Shown here piece by piece: positions 8,890 through 15,799 of a stretch of 40,218 bases of DNA. The DNA comes from Thermoplasmatales archaeon UBA509 (lineage in GTDB: Archaea > Thermoplasmatota > Thermoplasmata > Thermoplasmatales > Thermoplasmataceae). The notes beneath the pieces are model-generated. The model saw only the letters and a program-made list of their open reading frames with translations. It ran no database searches and was not told the origin of the DNA. Made by a program: the position numbers and the translations under genes. Position 1 is the stretch's first letter; each line of letters opens with the position of its first letter. Where the stretch lies: NCBI GenBank assembly GCA_002498845.1, contig DAJC01000005.1, forward strand, positions 1-40,218. Direction: 5' to 3'.

Positions 8890-9801
8890 TCACTTATAGT
8901 AGCGGTTGATGAGCTCAAGGCCCTGGTCAAGTGCAATCTTTGGAGTGAATCCCAGTTTGCCCTTCATCTTGGTGGTGTCGGCAAGCGTCTCCATGACGTA
9001 GTTCTTAACCGGCATGGGTATGTACTCCGGCTTGATATTCTTCCCTAGCATCCTGTTAAGTTTTTCAACAAGCTCATTGAGGCTGTAATTCTTTCCATAT
9101 CCCACATTGAATATCTCAAAGCCCTTAATGTCAGCGGCCTTGATCAGAGCATCTGCAACATCTCCCGCAAAGATGAAGTCCCTTCTTTGCTCGCCATCAC
9201 CATAAATGACAGGTGCCTGATTTTTCTTCATTGCCCAGAGGAACTGCGTGGCAAGGTTGGCATATCCTCCCTTTGACAGTTCATGGTAACCGTAAACTGA
9301 AAAGAAACGCATTGCTGACACATTGACACCATGAAGTTTCTGGTAGAGGAGACCAAGCCTCTCAGAGGCAATCCTTCCTTCAGTGTAGAGATCAGTGACA
9401 TCAGGTATGATGTCTTCCCTGTGCGGTGGTTTTACACCATTGTATATTGATGATGTGGATGAGAAAACCACACCAGAACCATGTTCCTTTGCGTATTCGA
9501 GAACGGCGGTCATGCCGGCAACAACCTCTGATACAAGCATCGGGTTGTCCCTGTACATGGGTGATGCAGAGTAAAATCCCAGATGGAATACCGTATCGGC
9601 ATCCACATCAAGCCTGGCAATGGATTTCGCGTCATCGTTGATAACCTTCAGGTTCTCTGATTCAAATTCCTTCAGGTTCTGGTTTGACCCAGTGTGGAGA
9701 TTATCTATTACTATTACCTCATTGTCATTAACAAGTTTTTCCACCAGGTTCGTCCCTATGAAACCGGCTCCGCCGGTCACTATAACTGTCTTGTTTTTCA
9801 T
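8890..9801 (-). CDS. NAD-dependent sugar epimerase/dehydratase (extended SDR)
   Basis: 303 residues with an N-terminal Rossmann motif TGGAGFIG (9-16), a cofactor-binding acid in VIVIDNLHTG (~30-38), FSSTSSIY with the catalytic Ser near 117, and the sequence Y139-T-E-G-R143 where YxxxK is expected. The C-terminal half (GDGEQRRDFIFAGDVADAL, FNVGYGKNYSLNEL) is typical of UDP-sugar epimerases. The AGG codon at 9375-9373 encodes Arg instead of the catalytic Lys. A TATA-like ATTTATTATATT at ~9820-9832 (complement) supports a leaderless start at ATG 9801. It precedes the HddA-like kinase, suggesting a nucleotide-sugar route for glycans or lipoglycan. Confidence 0.85.
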   Translation of the reverse strand: MKNKTVIVTGGAGFIGTNLVEKLVNDNEVIVIDNLHTGSNQNLKEFESENLKVINDDAKSIARLDVDADTVFHLGFYSASPMYRDNPMLVSEVVAGMTAVLEYAKEHGSGVVFSSTSSIYNGVKPPHREDIIPDVTDLYTEGRIASERLGLLYQKLHGVNVSAMRFFSVYGYHELSKGGYANLATQFLWAMKKNQAPVIYGDGEQRRDFIFAGDVADALIKAADIKGFEIFNVGYGKNYSLNELVEKLNRMLGKNIKPEYIPMPVKNYVMETLADTTKMKGKLGFTPKIALDQGLELINRYYK

Positions 9802-9908
9802 ACAGTGTGGAAAGTGAAAGGAATATAATAAATAATTCTTGCTTGGACTGCCCTTTCAACATAGCAAAAAACATTGCCGGTAAGGCAAGTGCCTCATCAG
9901 CATGAGTG

Positions 9909-10484
9909 TCAAAGGACAACTGCTGAAAATTTATAGATGGATACTGAGGAATCCTTCCATGCGTTGGAACTGAGCCCTGCCTTCTCACAGGTAGCCTCAA
10001 GAAATTCAAGAGGGCCAAAACCGTTCTCCGTGGCAACCTGTGGAAGCAGTACGCCTGAAGTCACAGGGCTCACAACCATCAGCCCTTCCTTGCCTATCTT
10101 AAGATTCTGAATATCCTTGGACTTCATGGGCTCCAAGGGGCCGAGTACCGTGATCTCCACCTCAATGTTATCCAGCTCAGATTTTGATACCGACCTGAAT
10201 CTTGGATCTTCCGAGGCAGCCAGAACCGCAGCCCGCCTTGTGGCATCCCAGATCTCAAATGTGGGATATATGTAGCCAATGCATCCCCTCAGTTCCCCCC
10301 TGTTCTTCAGCGTTACAAATACTCCTGCTTTCTTTTTCAGAACTGGGTCATCGATCCGTGGATGGTATGCCATGCCGGAGAGATTCGACCTGATGGCAGT
10401 TATGGCTATGTCTCTGAGTTTGACTCCGTCAACCTCACTGAGGTTTTCAAGAAACTCCTCGGATACATCACCCTGCATGTTCAT
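9909..10484 (-). CDS. amrA: AMMECR1-domain protein (AmmeMemoRadiSam system protein A)
   Basis: 191 residues. The family signature LRGCIGY is present (residues ~84-90), followed by AVLAASEDPRFRSVSKSELDNIEVEITVLGPLEPM, all characteristic of AMMECR1. The function of the family is unresolved; it co-occurs across archaea and bacteria with MEMO1 and a radical SAM protein, and both are encoded divergently next door. Start ATG 10484 (or the in-frame ATG at 10478). A TATA-like gattaaac (complement, ~10503-10511) is well placed for a leaderless message. The inverted repeat TGACA-gat-TGTCA lies just upstream. Confidence 0.9.
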   Translation of the reverse strand: MNMQGDVSEEFLENLSEVDGVKLRDIAITAIRSNLSGMAYHPRIDDPVLKKKAGVFVTLKNRGELRGCIGYIYPTFEIWDATRRAAVLAASEDPRFRSVSKSELDNIEVEITVLGPLEPMKSKDIQNLKIGKEGLMVVSPVTSGVLLPQVATENGFGPLEFLEATCEKAGLSSNAWKDSSVSIYKFSAVVL

Positions 10485-10522
10485 AGAATCACATGCGGAT
10501 TGGTTTAATCTACTTTACCGAT

Positions 10523-10535
10523 TGACAGATTGTCA
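10523..10535. promoter_or_regulatory. Inverted repeat TGACA-N3-TGTCA between amrA and amrB
   Basis: The sequence tgacagattgtca has perfect 5-bp arms around a 3-nt centre. It lies just upstream of the TATA-like element of amrA and ~60 nt before that of amrB, in a divergent promoter region. A regulator site is plausible; a chance occurrence is not excluded. Confidence 0.35.
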
Positions 10536-10629
10536 GTATTCACCTGCGGTCTTATTTTTATTTAAGTTGAAATTCATAAAATCCAGCTGAGACCAATCCT
10601 TAAAAGCCAGTATTGCTTATTTATCAAAT

Positions 10630-11454
10630 ATGCAGGATGATCGATCTCCCTCCGTAAGCGGCGCATTCTATCCCTCAGACCCGGAACAGTTGCGAGATTC
10701 AATAAACTCCATGATATCCCTTGTTCAAAATCAGATTTCAGTTGACCCGGAAAAGCTGATAGGTGTTGTTGTTCCCCATGCAGGTTACGTCTATTCCGGC
10801 CAGACGGCAGCATATGCATATTCCCTTTTGAAAAACTCTTCTGCAAGAGACTTTGTAATCATAGGACCAAACCATTCATCCTATCCACCTGAGACTTCTA
10901 TTTATCCGGCGGGTGCATGGATAACTCCCCTTGGAAGATGCCCGGTAAATGCCAATGAGGCAGAAGAAATAAGAAACTTAGTCCGGGGATCAAAACTGGA
11001 TGAGAAGGCACACGGGAAAGAGCACTCCGTTGAGGTTCAGCTTCCTTTTCTTCAATACCTGTTTGATGGAGATTTTACCTTCGTGCCAATCATAATGGGA
11101 GACCAGAGGCTGGAAATGGCCACATATCTGTCGGATGGCCTCTCGTCTCTTGGGAAGCTCCCCATGATAATTGCGTCTTCAGACCTGACACATTATGAGC
11201 CGCTTGAAACCGCCAGAAGAAAGGACAGGATGCTTCTTGATGCAGTTGAATCCCTTGATCTTCACAGATTCTACCGAACGCTTGAACAGAATGTCATCAC
11301 TGCATGCGGTTATGGCGCCATTGCCACCCTGATGTCGGTAACTGCGAAACTTGGCGGCAGGATGCGTGTCCTGAACTACTCAACATCCTATGAGACGTCC
11401 GGAGAGAGCTACAGCGTTGTGGGTTATTCTGCCATTGCGGCTTATCTGGAATAG
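10630..11454 (+). CDS. amrB: MEMO1 family protein (AmmeMemoRadiSam system protein B)
   Basis: 274 residues. It begins with the family pattern SVSGAFYPSDPEQL; VVPHAGYVYSGQTAAYAYSLL, the His-containing FVIIGPNHSSYP, EHSVEVQLPFLQYL and ASSDLTHYEP follow. These His/Asp positions match the metal-binding cleft of the MEMO1/class III extradiol dioxygenase fold. The start is ATG 10630 with a TATA-like ccttaaaag about 28 nt upstream. The stop overlaps the next gene by one base, so the radical SAM gene is translationally coupled. Confidence 0.9.
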   Translation: MQDDRSPSVSGAFYPSDPEQLRDSINSMISLVQNQISVDPEKLIGVVVPHAGYVYSGQTAAYAYSLLKNSSARDFVIIGPNHSSYPPETSIYPAGAWITPLGRCPVNANEAEEIRNLVRGSKLDEKAHGKEHSVEVQLPFLQYLFDGDFTFVPIIMGDQRLEMATYLSDGLSSLGKLPMIIASSDLTHYEPLETARRKDRMLLDAVESLDLHRFYRTLEQNVITACGYGAIATLMSVTAKLGGRMRVLNYSTSYETSGESYSVVGYSAIAAYLE

Positions 11455-12524
11455 TGGAATGGATCAACATGAAAAAGGCAAGCCTTTACAGGAAAAATGC
11501 AGATGGGACCATTACCTGCACAGCATGCAGGAGATACTGCAGACTCCATCCTGGCCAGACCGGATTCTGTGGCGTGCGAACATTCCGCGGAGAGGACCTG
11601 TTTCTTGATGTATACGGTCTTCCCTACGCCATAAACATTGACCCCATAGAGAAAAAACCTGTACTCCATGCATATCCGAATTCACGTATCTATTCATTTG
11701 GCACATCAGGATGCGATTTTGCTTGCAAATTCTGCCAGAACTATGACATGAGCCAGAGGAGGGAAATGATCGGCATAGAAATGGGGCCTGATGAAATAAT
11801 CAGGGATGCTTTGAAGAGGGGATGTGCAGGCATTGCATATACCTATAATGAGCCAACCATATTCACCGAATTTGCACACGATGTTGGCATGATGGCCCAC
11901 AGAAATGGCCTCTTCAATATATATGTGACAAATGGTTATGAAACACCTGAATCCATGGGCATGATCTCGGAGTTCCTGGACTTTGCCACCGTGGATTTCA
12001 AAGGGAATGCCTCTGTGGACTTCTACAGGAAGTTCATGTCGGTCCCTGATCCATCCTTCATATATGATACAATTCGTCTCTTCCGGGATGCAGGGATTCA
12101 TGTGGAAATCACAGACCTTGTTGTCCCCGAGGTTGGGGATGACCTGGAACTGGCGGCAGAGATGATCCGTAAAGTAATGGAAATCCTGGGTGATGAAGTA
12201 CCAATAAGTTTCCTCAGGTACCATCCTGATTACAAGATGGCTATCCCTCCGACCCCTGTTGAGACACTCTTGAGGCATTACAGGATGGCGAAGGAACTGG
12301 GTTTGAAGTATGCTTACGTCGGGAACGTCCCCGGCATCCATCAGCAAAACACCTACTGTCCCAACTGTGGAGAAATGATCATCAAGAGGGATTTCATGAA
12401 AACCATATGGGTTCACCTCACAGCTGACGGAAAATGCCCTGTTTGCAATACACCAATACCTGTGGTTGTTGGGAAGTATCATCCAGTGAGACTACCAGCA
12501 GTTTCTCATGGGGGAGTTTCCTGA
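11454..12524 (+). CDS. amrS: AmmeMemoRadiSam system radical SAM enzyme
   Basis: 356 residues (GTG start overlapping the MEMO1 stop; the alternative ATG at 11469 gives MKKASLYRK). The N-terminus carries a Cys cluster (CTACRRYCRLHPGQTGFCGVR), then the radical SAM motif CDFACKFCQN (CxxxCxxC, residues ~88-95), the glycine-rich SAM motif region GIAYTYNEPTIF and a C-terminal zinc-knuckle-like pair, CPNCGEM and CPVCNTP. This matches the PflA-like radical SAM partner of AMMECR1/MEMO1. The substrate is not known to me. Confidence 0.92.
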   Translation: MEWINMKKASLYRKNADGTITCTACRRYCRLHPGQTGFCGVRTFRGEDLFLDVYGLPYAINIDPIEKKPVLHAYPNSRIYSFGTSGCDFACKFCQNYDMSQRREMIGIEMGPDEIIRDALKRGCAGIAYTYNEPTIFTEFAHDVGMMAHRNGLFNIYVTNGYETPESMGMISEFLDFATVDFKGNASVDFYRKFMSVPDPSFIYDTIRLFRDAGIHVEITDLVVPEVGDDLELAAEMIRKVMEILGDEVPISFLRYHPDYKMAIPPTPVETLLRHYRMAKELGLKYAYVGNVPGIHQQNTYCPNCGEMIIKRDFMKTIWVHLTADGKCPVCNTPIPVVVGKYHPVRLPAVSHGGVS

Positions 12525-12577
12525 TAAATCACGTTTTAAGGCATTTGGCCGATTCACAGTCCTGATTTAGTATATTG

Positions 12578-13105
12578 TCAGGAAACAAGGTTGAGAAAGT
12601 TGCCAAGTACTGTAACCACTATTCCAAGAACGAACATTGTCATAATCCAGAAAACATAATTTCCATGGACCGATTTGGCAATTCCTGCCCCCAGAAGGGC
12701 CATCGCTCCATCTGCCAGGTATATGGCAACGAGACCATGTGAGGGGAATAAAATGGCAAGGGTGAGGGGAAGCATTGCTCCAGTAAAGCCGCTTATTATT
12801 GACGCTCCAGTGCCAATTACAGATTCCACCAGTATGTCCTTCCCAATCTTACTCTTAATAAGATAACCGGGTGATCTCAGCATCAACTGCCTGGAACTTC
12901 GCGATATTTCTCCACGCAGCCTTGAATATTCAGCAATGAAAAAGCTGAAGCCTCCCACGAAAGCCGATCCGAATGCCACCCTGAATGCCAGGCCAATCCC
13001 TGAAAAATTGCCGTCGATCACAGTCCTGGAAATGAGCATAAGTGTGGTAATAATGCCATCTGAGAGACCCAGGGTGAGAGGGAAAATTATACTTGACTTA
13101 TTCAT
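12578..13105 (-). CDS. VIT1/CCC1-like membrane protein
   Basis: 175 residues, five hydrophobic segments. The first carries FPLTLGLSDGIITTLMLIS, resembling the 'GLNDG' start of VIT1/CCC1 iron/manganese transporters. A charged cytoplasmic region (AEYSRLRGEISRSSRQLML) follows, then SGFTGAMLPLTLAI, comparable to the family's GALLPL motif. Compared with plant or yeast VIT1 it is short and lacks the long metal-binding domain. Likely role: divalent metal (Fe/Mn) transport; medium certainty. Its start overlaps the DUF211 stop by 8 nt, so they are coupled. Confidence 0.75.
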   Translation of the reverse strand: MNKSSIIFPLTLGLSDGIITTLMLISRTVIDGNFSGIGLAFRVAFGSAFVGGFSFFIAEYSRLRGEISRSSRQLMLRSPGYLIKSKIGKDILVESVIGTGASIISGFTGAMLPLTLAILFPSHGLVAIYLADGAMALLGAGIAKSVHGNYVFWIMTMFVLGIVVTVLGNFLNLVS

Positions 13106-13382
13106 CTCTTCTTATGCTTTCTATGATTCTCTTTCCCACCACAATCTCGTCCACAGAATGAATTACTGATCCAGTTTCTTCGATTGAATTTATCAGCTCG
13201 GAGAAATCAATGCCGTTTCCTTCAACAGTTATGATGGTGCCCATGGTCTCCATATCCATCTCTGTAACACTGACATTCACTGCTTCAACTCCCTGCACCT
13301 TCTCTATTGCTGAGGCAAGTTCAAGAAGCGTGGGGCGGTTAAGCGCCTTGTCTACATCCAGAATTACTCTTCTTACGGTCAT
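13098..13382 (-). CDS. DUF211 domain protein
   Basis: About 94 residues, MTVRRVILDVDKALNRPTLL, then ELASAIEKVQGVEAVNVSV and MGTIITVEGNGIDFSELINS, a ferredoxin-like ACT-type fold seen in archaeal DUF211 proteins. The frame opens at TTG 13388, but the Shine-Dalgarno GGGAGG (complement of 13391-13396) is 8 nt before ATG 13382 and only 2 nt before the TTG, so ATG is the start. It overlaps by ATGA the 57-residue ORF upstream and by 8 nt the VIT1-like gene downstream. The context suggests a regulatory or accessory subunit for the transporter. Confidence 0.88.
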   Translation of the reverse strand: MTVRRVILDVDKALNRPTLLELASAIEKVQGVEAVNVSVTEMDMETMGTIITVEGNGIDFSELINSIEETGSVIHSVDEIVVGKRIIESIRRDE

Positions 13383-13552
13383 TGGCAAAGCCTCCCAAAA
13401 CTGCGGATTTTACTCACCGAATTCCATCCTTCATCAAGGTATGTTTTCGTGAATAACTCTAAAATTGGGGGACTTATTTCCATTTTTTCTATCCGGGTAT
13501 TAAGGTAACTCCTAACACATTGTCGTGACACTTTTATCTCTTTGTTTTCCAT
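13379..13552 (-). CDS. Small ORF, 57 aa, translationally coupled to DUF211
   Basis: ATG 13552 to TGA 13379; the TGA overlaps the DUF211 ATG as ATGA, the tightest form of archaeal coupling. The product is basic with helical character: MENKEIKVSRQCVRSYLNTR, then EKMEISPPILELFTKTYLDE and WNSVSKIRSFGRLCQ. No family recognised. An alternative leaderless GTG start at 13531 would fit the A/T-rich TATA-like tract at 13554-13572 (complement) better and give 50 residues. If real, the operon is small ORF, DUF211, VIT1-like transporter. The coupling is the strongest argument for coding. Confidence 0.55.
   Translation of the reverse strand: MENKEIKVSRQCVRSYLNTRIEKMEISPPILELFTKTYLDEGWNSVSKIRSFGRLCQ
13391..13396 (-). 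promoter_or_regulatory. Ribosome binding site of the DUF211 gene
   Basis: GGGAGG on the complement strand, 8 nt before ATG 13382, inside the last codons of the preceding small ORF. It decides between the TTG and ATG starts of the DUF211 gene. Confidence 0.65.
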
Positions 13553-13638
13553 ATTTATCTTTTATTATTAATTCTTTTGGAAATCCGTTCCTTCTAGCGG
13601 GAACTGCTCATGCTGGATTAATATTAACATGACGGTGG

Positions 13639-14244
13639 TTACCGACTGCCACTGTGATCGTTGCCTGACAGTTTTCTCATGGCTGTTTTTATTCTTCCCG
13701 AGTACCGAGATAGATCAGCAATAATGACAATGACAAAAATGCTGAATATTATAGTTACACCGAAGAATGCACCAAGCAGGGTTCTTGTTTCAGACAGACT
13801 CTGCGACATACCGGACACGGAAATCAGAATATACATCACAGCAGCAATGGATATCCCATATATCAGGACCAGAGTGTGTATTAACCCTGAGACGAACCTC
13901 ACCCTTTCGAGATCTATGGACGGCTGTAGAGCCTTCTTCATTGAACCGTATAATTTTTCAATATCATCTCCGGACCTGCGGGCTGCACCCGTAACGGATT
14001 CCACAACCCCGCTTTCCCCCTTATCAGCAGAGTTCACGAGCCTCTCAGCAGCCTGGCTGGCATTGCTGGAGACGAAGAAATTCAAGAGTTCTCGCATGAA
14101 GGACAGGTTAAGTACACTTTCAATCTCATCGACTTTAGATTCAAGTTCTGCTACGTAATCTCTGAAGCCATTTCTAACAGCTATTGAGACAAGCACCGTT
14201 GCAATAAGCACGGCTGTGGGAATCAGGTAGAGGATTAAATTCAT
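13639..14244 (-). CDS. Hypothetical membrane protein, 201 aa
   Basis: One N-terminal membrane segment (residues ~3-23, LILYLIPTAVLIATVLVSIAV), a long charged helical region (residues 28-110, including DYVAELESKVDEIESVLNL, probably cytoplasmic coiled coil) and two C-terminal membrane segments (FVSGLIHTLVLIYGISIAAV and GAFFGVTIIFSIFVIVIIA). No family recognised. A TATA-like ATTTTAAGTAC lies about 26 nt before the ATG, so it has its own leaderless promoter despite lying behind the winged-helix regulator gene on the same strand. Confidence 0.7.
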   Translation of the reverse strand: MNLILYLIPTAVLIATVLVSIAVRNGFRDYVAELESKVDEIESVLNLSFMRELLNFFVSSNASQAAERLVNSADKGESGVVESVTGAARRSGDDIEKLYGSMKKALQPSIDLERVRFVSGLIHTLVLIYGISIAAVMYILISVSGMSQSLSETRTLLGAFFGVTIIFSIFVIVIIADLSRYSGRIKTAMRKLSGNDHSGSR

Positions 14245-14305
14245 CTCGAAAAGGTAAAGATGGCTTGTACTTAAAATATTTTCACATTGTTAAAATCTGT
14301 TTCCG

Positions 14306-14313
14306 AAAAAAAA
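14306..14313 (-). terminator. Poly-T terminator after the winged-helix regulator gene
   Basis: Eight consecutive T on the complement strand, 11 nt after the regulator stop codon, preceding the separate promoter of the next gene. Confidence 0.5.
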
Positions 14314-14324
14314 CGTCCGGGAAA

Positions 14325-15083
14325 TTAATCTCTGGCAAATGTAAAGTGTCGGATCTCTTCCAGCATTGAGAGACCTTCCGTCGTTATTTTGTATTTCTGT
14401 TTTGCGCCGCCATTGTCCGAGATTTCAAGTAGCTTGTTGTCCAGCAGTTCATTGACAGCGCGGAGAGCAGACCTGTAGTTCAGATTGCACTTGTATATTA
14501 TCTTTGTAATCCCCAGATCCCCGTATGTTCTTGCCAGCGAAAGAATATCATGCATGATCATGGTGTGGTCTCTCCGGTGCCTCATTGCTATTTCGTCTTT
14601 CATTGATATTTCCGATTCTGTATCCTCATGCTCATGCTTCTTTGTTATTGGCTTTGGAATTTCCGCGATAACTGAACTTTTGCTGTTTATACCGTCATAG
14701 GAAATTCTTACTATTTTATCATCATTCGCAAGAACCACCGCCTTTATGACCGGAACGGAGAACATTCCAGAAAGGAAGTTCTCATATGGGGTCACGGTCG
14801 ATCCGGATATGGCAAATTTTCTGGTGAGCGAGAGATCTTTTGTCCTGAGATGCAGAAGAACGATGGCCTCCATTCTCTCCTGTTTTGTTCCTGTAAGAAC
14901 TGCAATCGGGATAATCTCTGAACGATCATGTGCGGAGACGAGAGCATAGTCAAACTGGTGAATGATTTTGCTTGATCCCATGATGCTGAAATTCGTTTCC
15001 AGTTCCCAGTCATCCAAATTAAACATGATTTCATCGGAACTGATTGGCGCCTTCCTCTTTGATGAAAATTCAGCTACTTCCAA
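14325..15083 (-). CDS. Winged-helix transcriptional regulator with an N-terminal sensor-like domain
   Basis: 252 residues. The C-terminal ~85 residues fit a winged helix of the archaeal HTH_45 type: MHDILSLARTYGDLGITKII, then YKCNLNYRSALRAVNELLDN, then the wing KQKYKITTEGLSMLEEIRHF. The first ~150 residues are alpha/beta with no recognised family (a PH-like or ligand domain is possible). The TTG start at 15083 is preceded by GGAAGGTG. A strong TATA box (ATATATAT, complement of ~15130-15138) implies a ~25-nt leader. TGTCnGACA palindromes lie upstream, making it a candidate autoregulator of the 15.1-15.8 kb region. Confidence 0.75.
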   Translation of the reverse strand: MEVAEFSSKRKAPISSDEIMFNLDDWELETNFSIMGSSKIIHQFDYALVSAHDRSEIIPIAVLTGTKQERMEAIVLLHLRTKDLSLTRKFAISGSTVTPYENFLSGMFSVPVIKAVVLANDDKIVRISYDGINSKSSVIAEIPKPITKKHEHEDTESEISMKDEIAMRHRRDHTMIMHDILSLARTYGDLGITKIIYKCNLNYRSALRAVNELLDNKLLEISDNGGAKQKYKITTEGLSMLEEIRHFTFARD

Positions 15084-15165
15084 TTCAACACCTTCCGTTT
15101 TTCGTACTTAGATTGTATCTTTTCACCGATATATATACATTTTGTATCGACGCCGAATTTAGCAA

Positions 15166-15174
15166 TGTCAGACA
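15166..15174. promoter_or_regulatory. Palindrome TGTCAGACA (copy 1)
   Basis: Perfect 4-bp arms around one base, ~26-35 nt upstream of the winged-helix gene's TATA box (that gene reads on the complement strand). Candidate operator. Confidence 0.4.
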
Positions 15175-15250
15175 AAAAATTCGATTAAATATGTGTTATT
15201 TTATTCTAAGCCTGTATTATTAGATTTCAATCTATATCTCATTTTTATGC

Positions 15251-15259
15251 TGTCCGACA
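15251..15259. promoter_or_regulatory. Palindrome TGTCCGACA (copy 2)
   Basis: Same TGTCnGACA pattern as the flanking copies, differing only at the centre base, between copies 1 and 3. Confidence 0.35.
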
Positions 15260-15477
15260 ACTCCTCAACAATTAATAATATTGGCAAATATGACGGATAA
15301 GGTAACGTTTCAAAGGATTTTGCGTAACTACTTTCGGAAGATTTGCAAATCGTTCTTCAATCGTCAGTTGTCTATTAGATATCCTTTCTTTTATATACTG
15401 ATATTCCTGGTAAATTAAGAATTTTTTTGAAATATCGCATTTCTCTGGATAATAAGCGTCGAAGTATTGTATGCCAA

Positions 15478-15486
15478 TGTCAGACA
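15478..15486. promoter_or_regulatory. Palindrome TGTCAGACA (copy 3)
   Basis: It lies immediately upstream of the TATA-like atttatatc at 15489-15497, covering the BRE position of the promoter for the 32-residue ORF at 15520. A protein bound here would directly affect TFB loading. Confidence 0.45.
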
Positions 15487-15488
15487 AA

Positions 15489-15497
15489 ATTTATATC
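15489..15497 (+). promoter_or_regulatory. TATA box for the small ORF at 15520
   Basis: atttatatc centred 27 nt before ATG 15520, the spacing of a leaderless archaeal transcript. Confidence 0.5.
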
Positions 15498-15519
15498 CTT
15501 CTAAAAAAATAACTTCAGC

Positions 15520-15618
15520 ATGAGGAACTTGAAAATAAGAGAAACTTTTTGGGATGAAGTGGCAAGGATAATGCAGATCATAAGGGAGACTGGCGAACCA
15601 CAGACACAACATAAATGA
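15520..15618 (+). CDS. Candidate small protein, 32 aa
   Basis: ATG to TGA, 33 codons. The product starts MRNLKIRETFWDEVARIMQI and ends RETGEPQTQHK, a charged amphipathic helix. The well-placed TATA box with a palindrome at the BRE position supports transcription from here as a leaderless message. It is followed by a second tiny ORF with its own TATA-like tract. No family recognised; the coding call rests on promoter position and composition. Confidence 0.45.
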   Translation: MRNLKIRETFWDEVARIMQIIRETGEPQTQHK

Positions 15619-15655
15619 TCACCAAAGCTTTTATTTTTGATAATCATAATCGTTT

Positions 15656-15754
15656 GTGGAACAGAGAGTAAAAATATTTTGGGTTGTGATGCTGGTTGCC
15701 ATTCTTAACATGGCCATCTTGCTTTTGGTAGCATTCCTTAATGTTTCATTTTAG
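15656..15754 (+). CDS. Candidate single-span membrane miniprotein, 32 aa
   Basis: GTG 15656 to TAG 15754. The product starts MEQRVKIFWVVMLVAILNMA and continues as one hydrophobic segment (residues ~8-30, ending VAFLNVSF) with a short basic cytoplasmic-like N-terminus. A TATA-like cttttattt at 15628-15636 is centred ~24 nt before the GTG. Such layouts are typical of real archaeal small membrane proteins. It is convergent with nothing and precedes the tRNA-Tyr promoter. Confidence 0.45.
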   Translation: MEQRVKIFWVVMLVAILNMAILLLVAFLNVSF

Positions 15755-15770
15755 CCAGCCTATCCGAAAA

Positions 15771-15779
15771 TTTTTATTA
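15771..15779 (+). promoter_or_regulatory. TATA box of the tRNA-Tyr gene
   Basis: tttttatta centred 25 nt before the mature 5' end of the tRNA. Confidence 0.6.
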
Positions 15780-15799
15780 TGGCAGTCCATCTGGATGAA

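Larger units (their letters stand above)
15084..15519. promoter_or_regulatory. AT-rich intergenic region with three TGTCnGACA palindromes and a 15-bp direct repeat
   Basis: It contains the regulator's TATA box near 15130-15138 and palindromes at 15166-15174, 15251-15259 and 15478-15486. The first and last lie inside a 15-bp perfect direct repeat (caatgtcagacaaaa at 15163-15177 and 15475-15489). An open frame of 71 codons on the complement strand (15487-15272, TTG start) covers most of it; its product (containing YQEYQYIKERISNRQL) is AT-rich in codon use and matches nothing I recognise, so I do not call it a gene. It could be decayed coding DNA. Confidence 0.4.

Noticed and set aside
11706..12482. 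A 258-codon complement frame
   Set aside because: It is the exact antisense of the radical SAM gene, whose motifs are unmistakable.
15272..15487. 71-codon complement frame in the regulator's intergenic region
   Set aside because: TTG start, no promoter or ribosome site, overlaps the palindromes, no recognisable family; kept only as a note.
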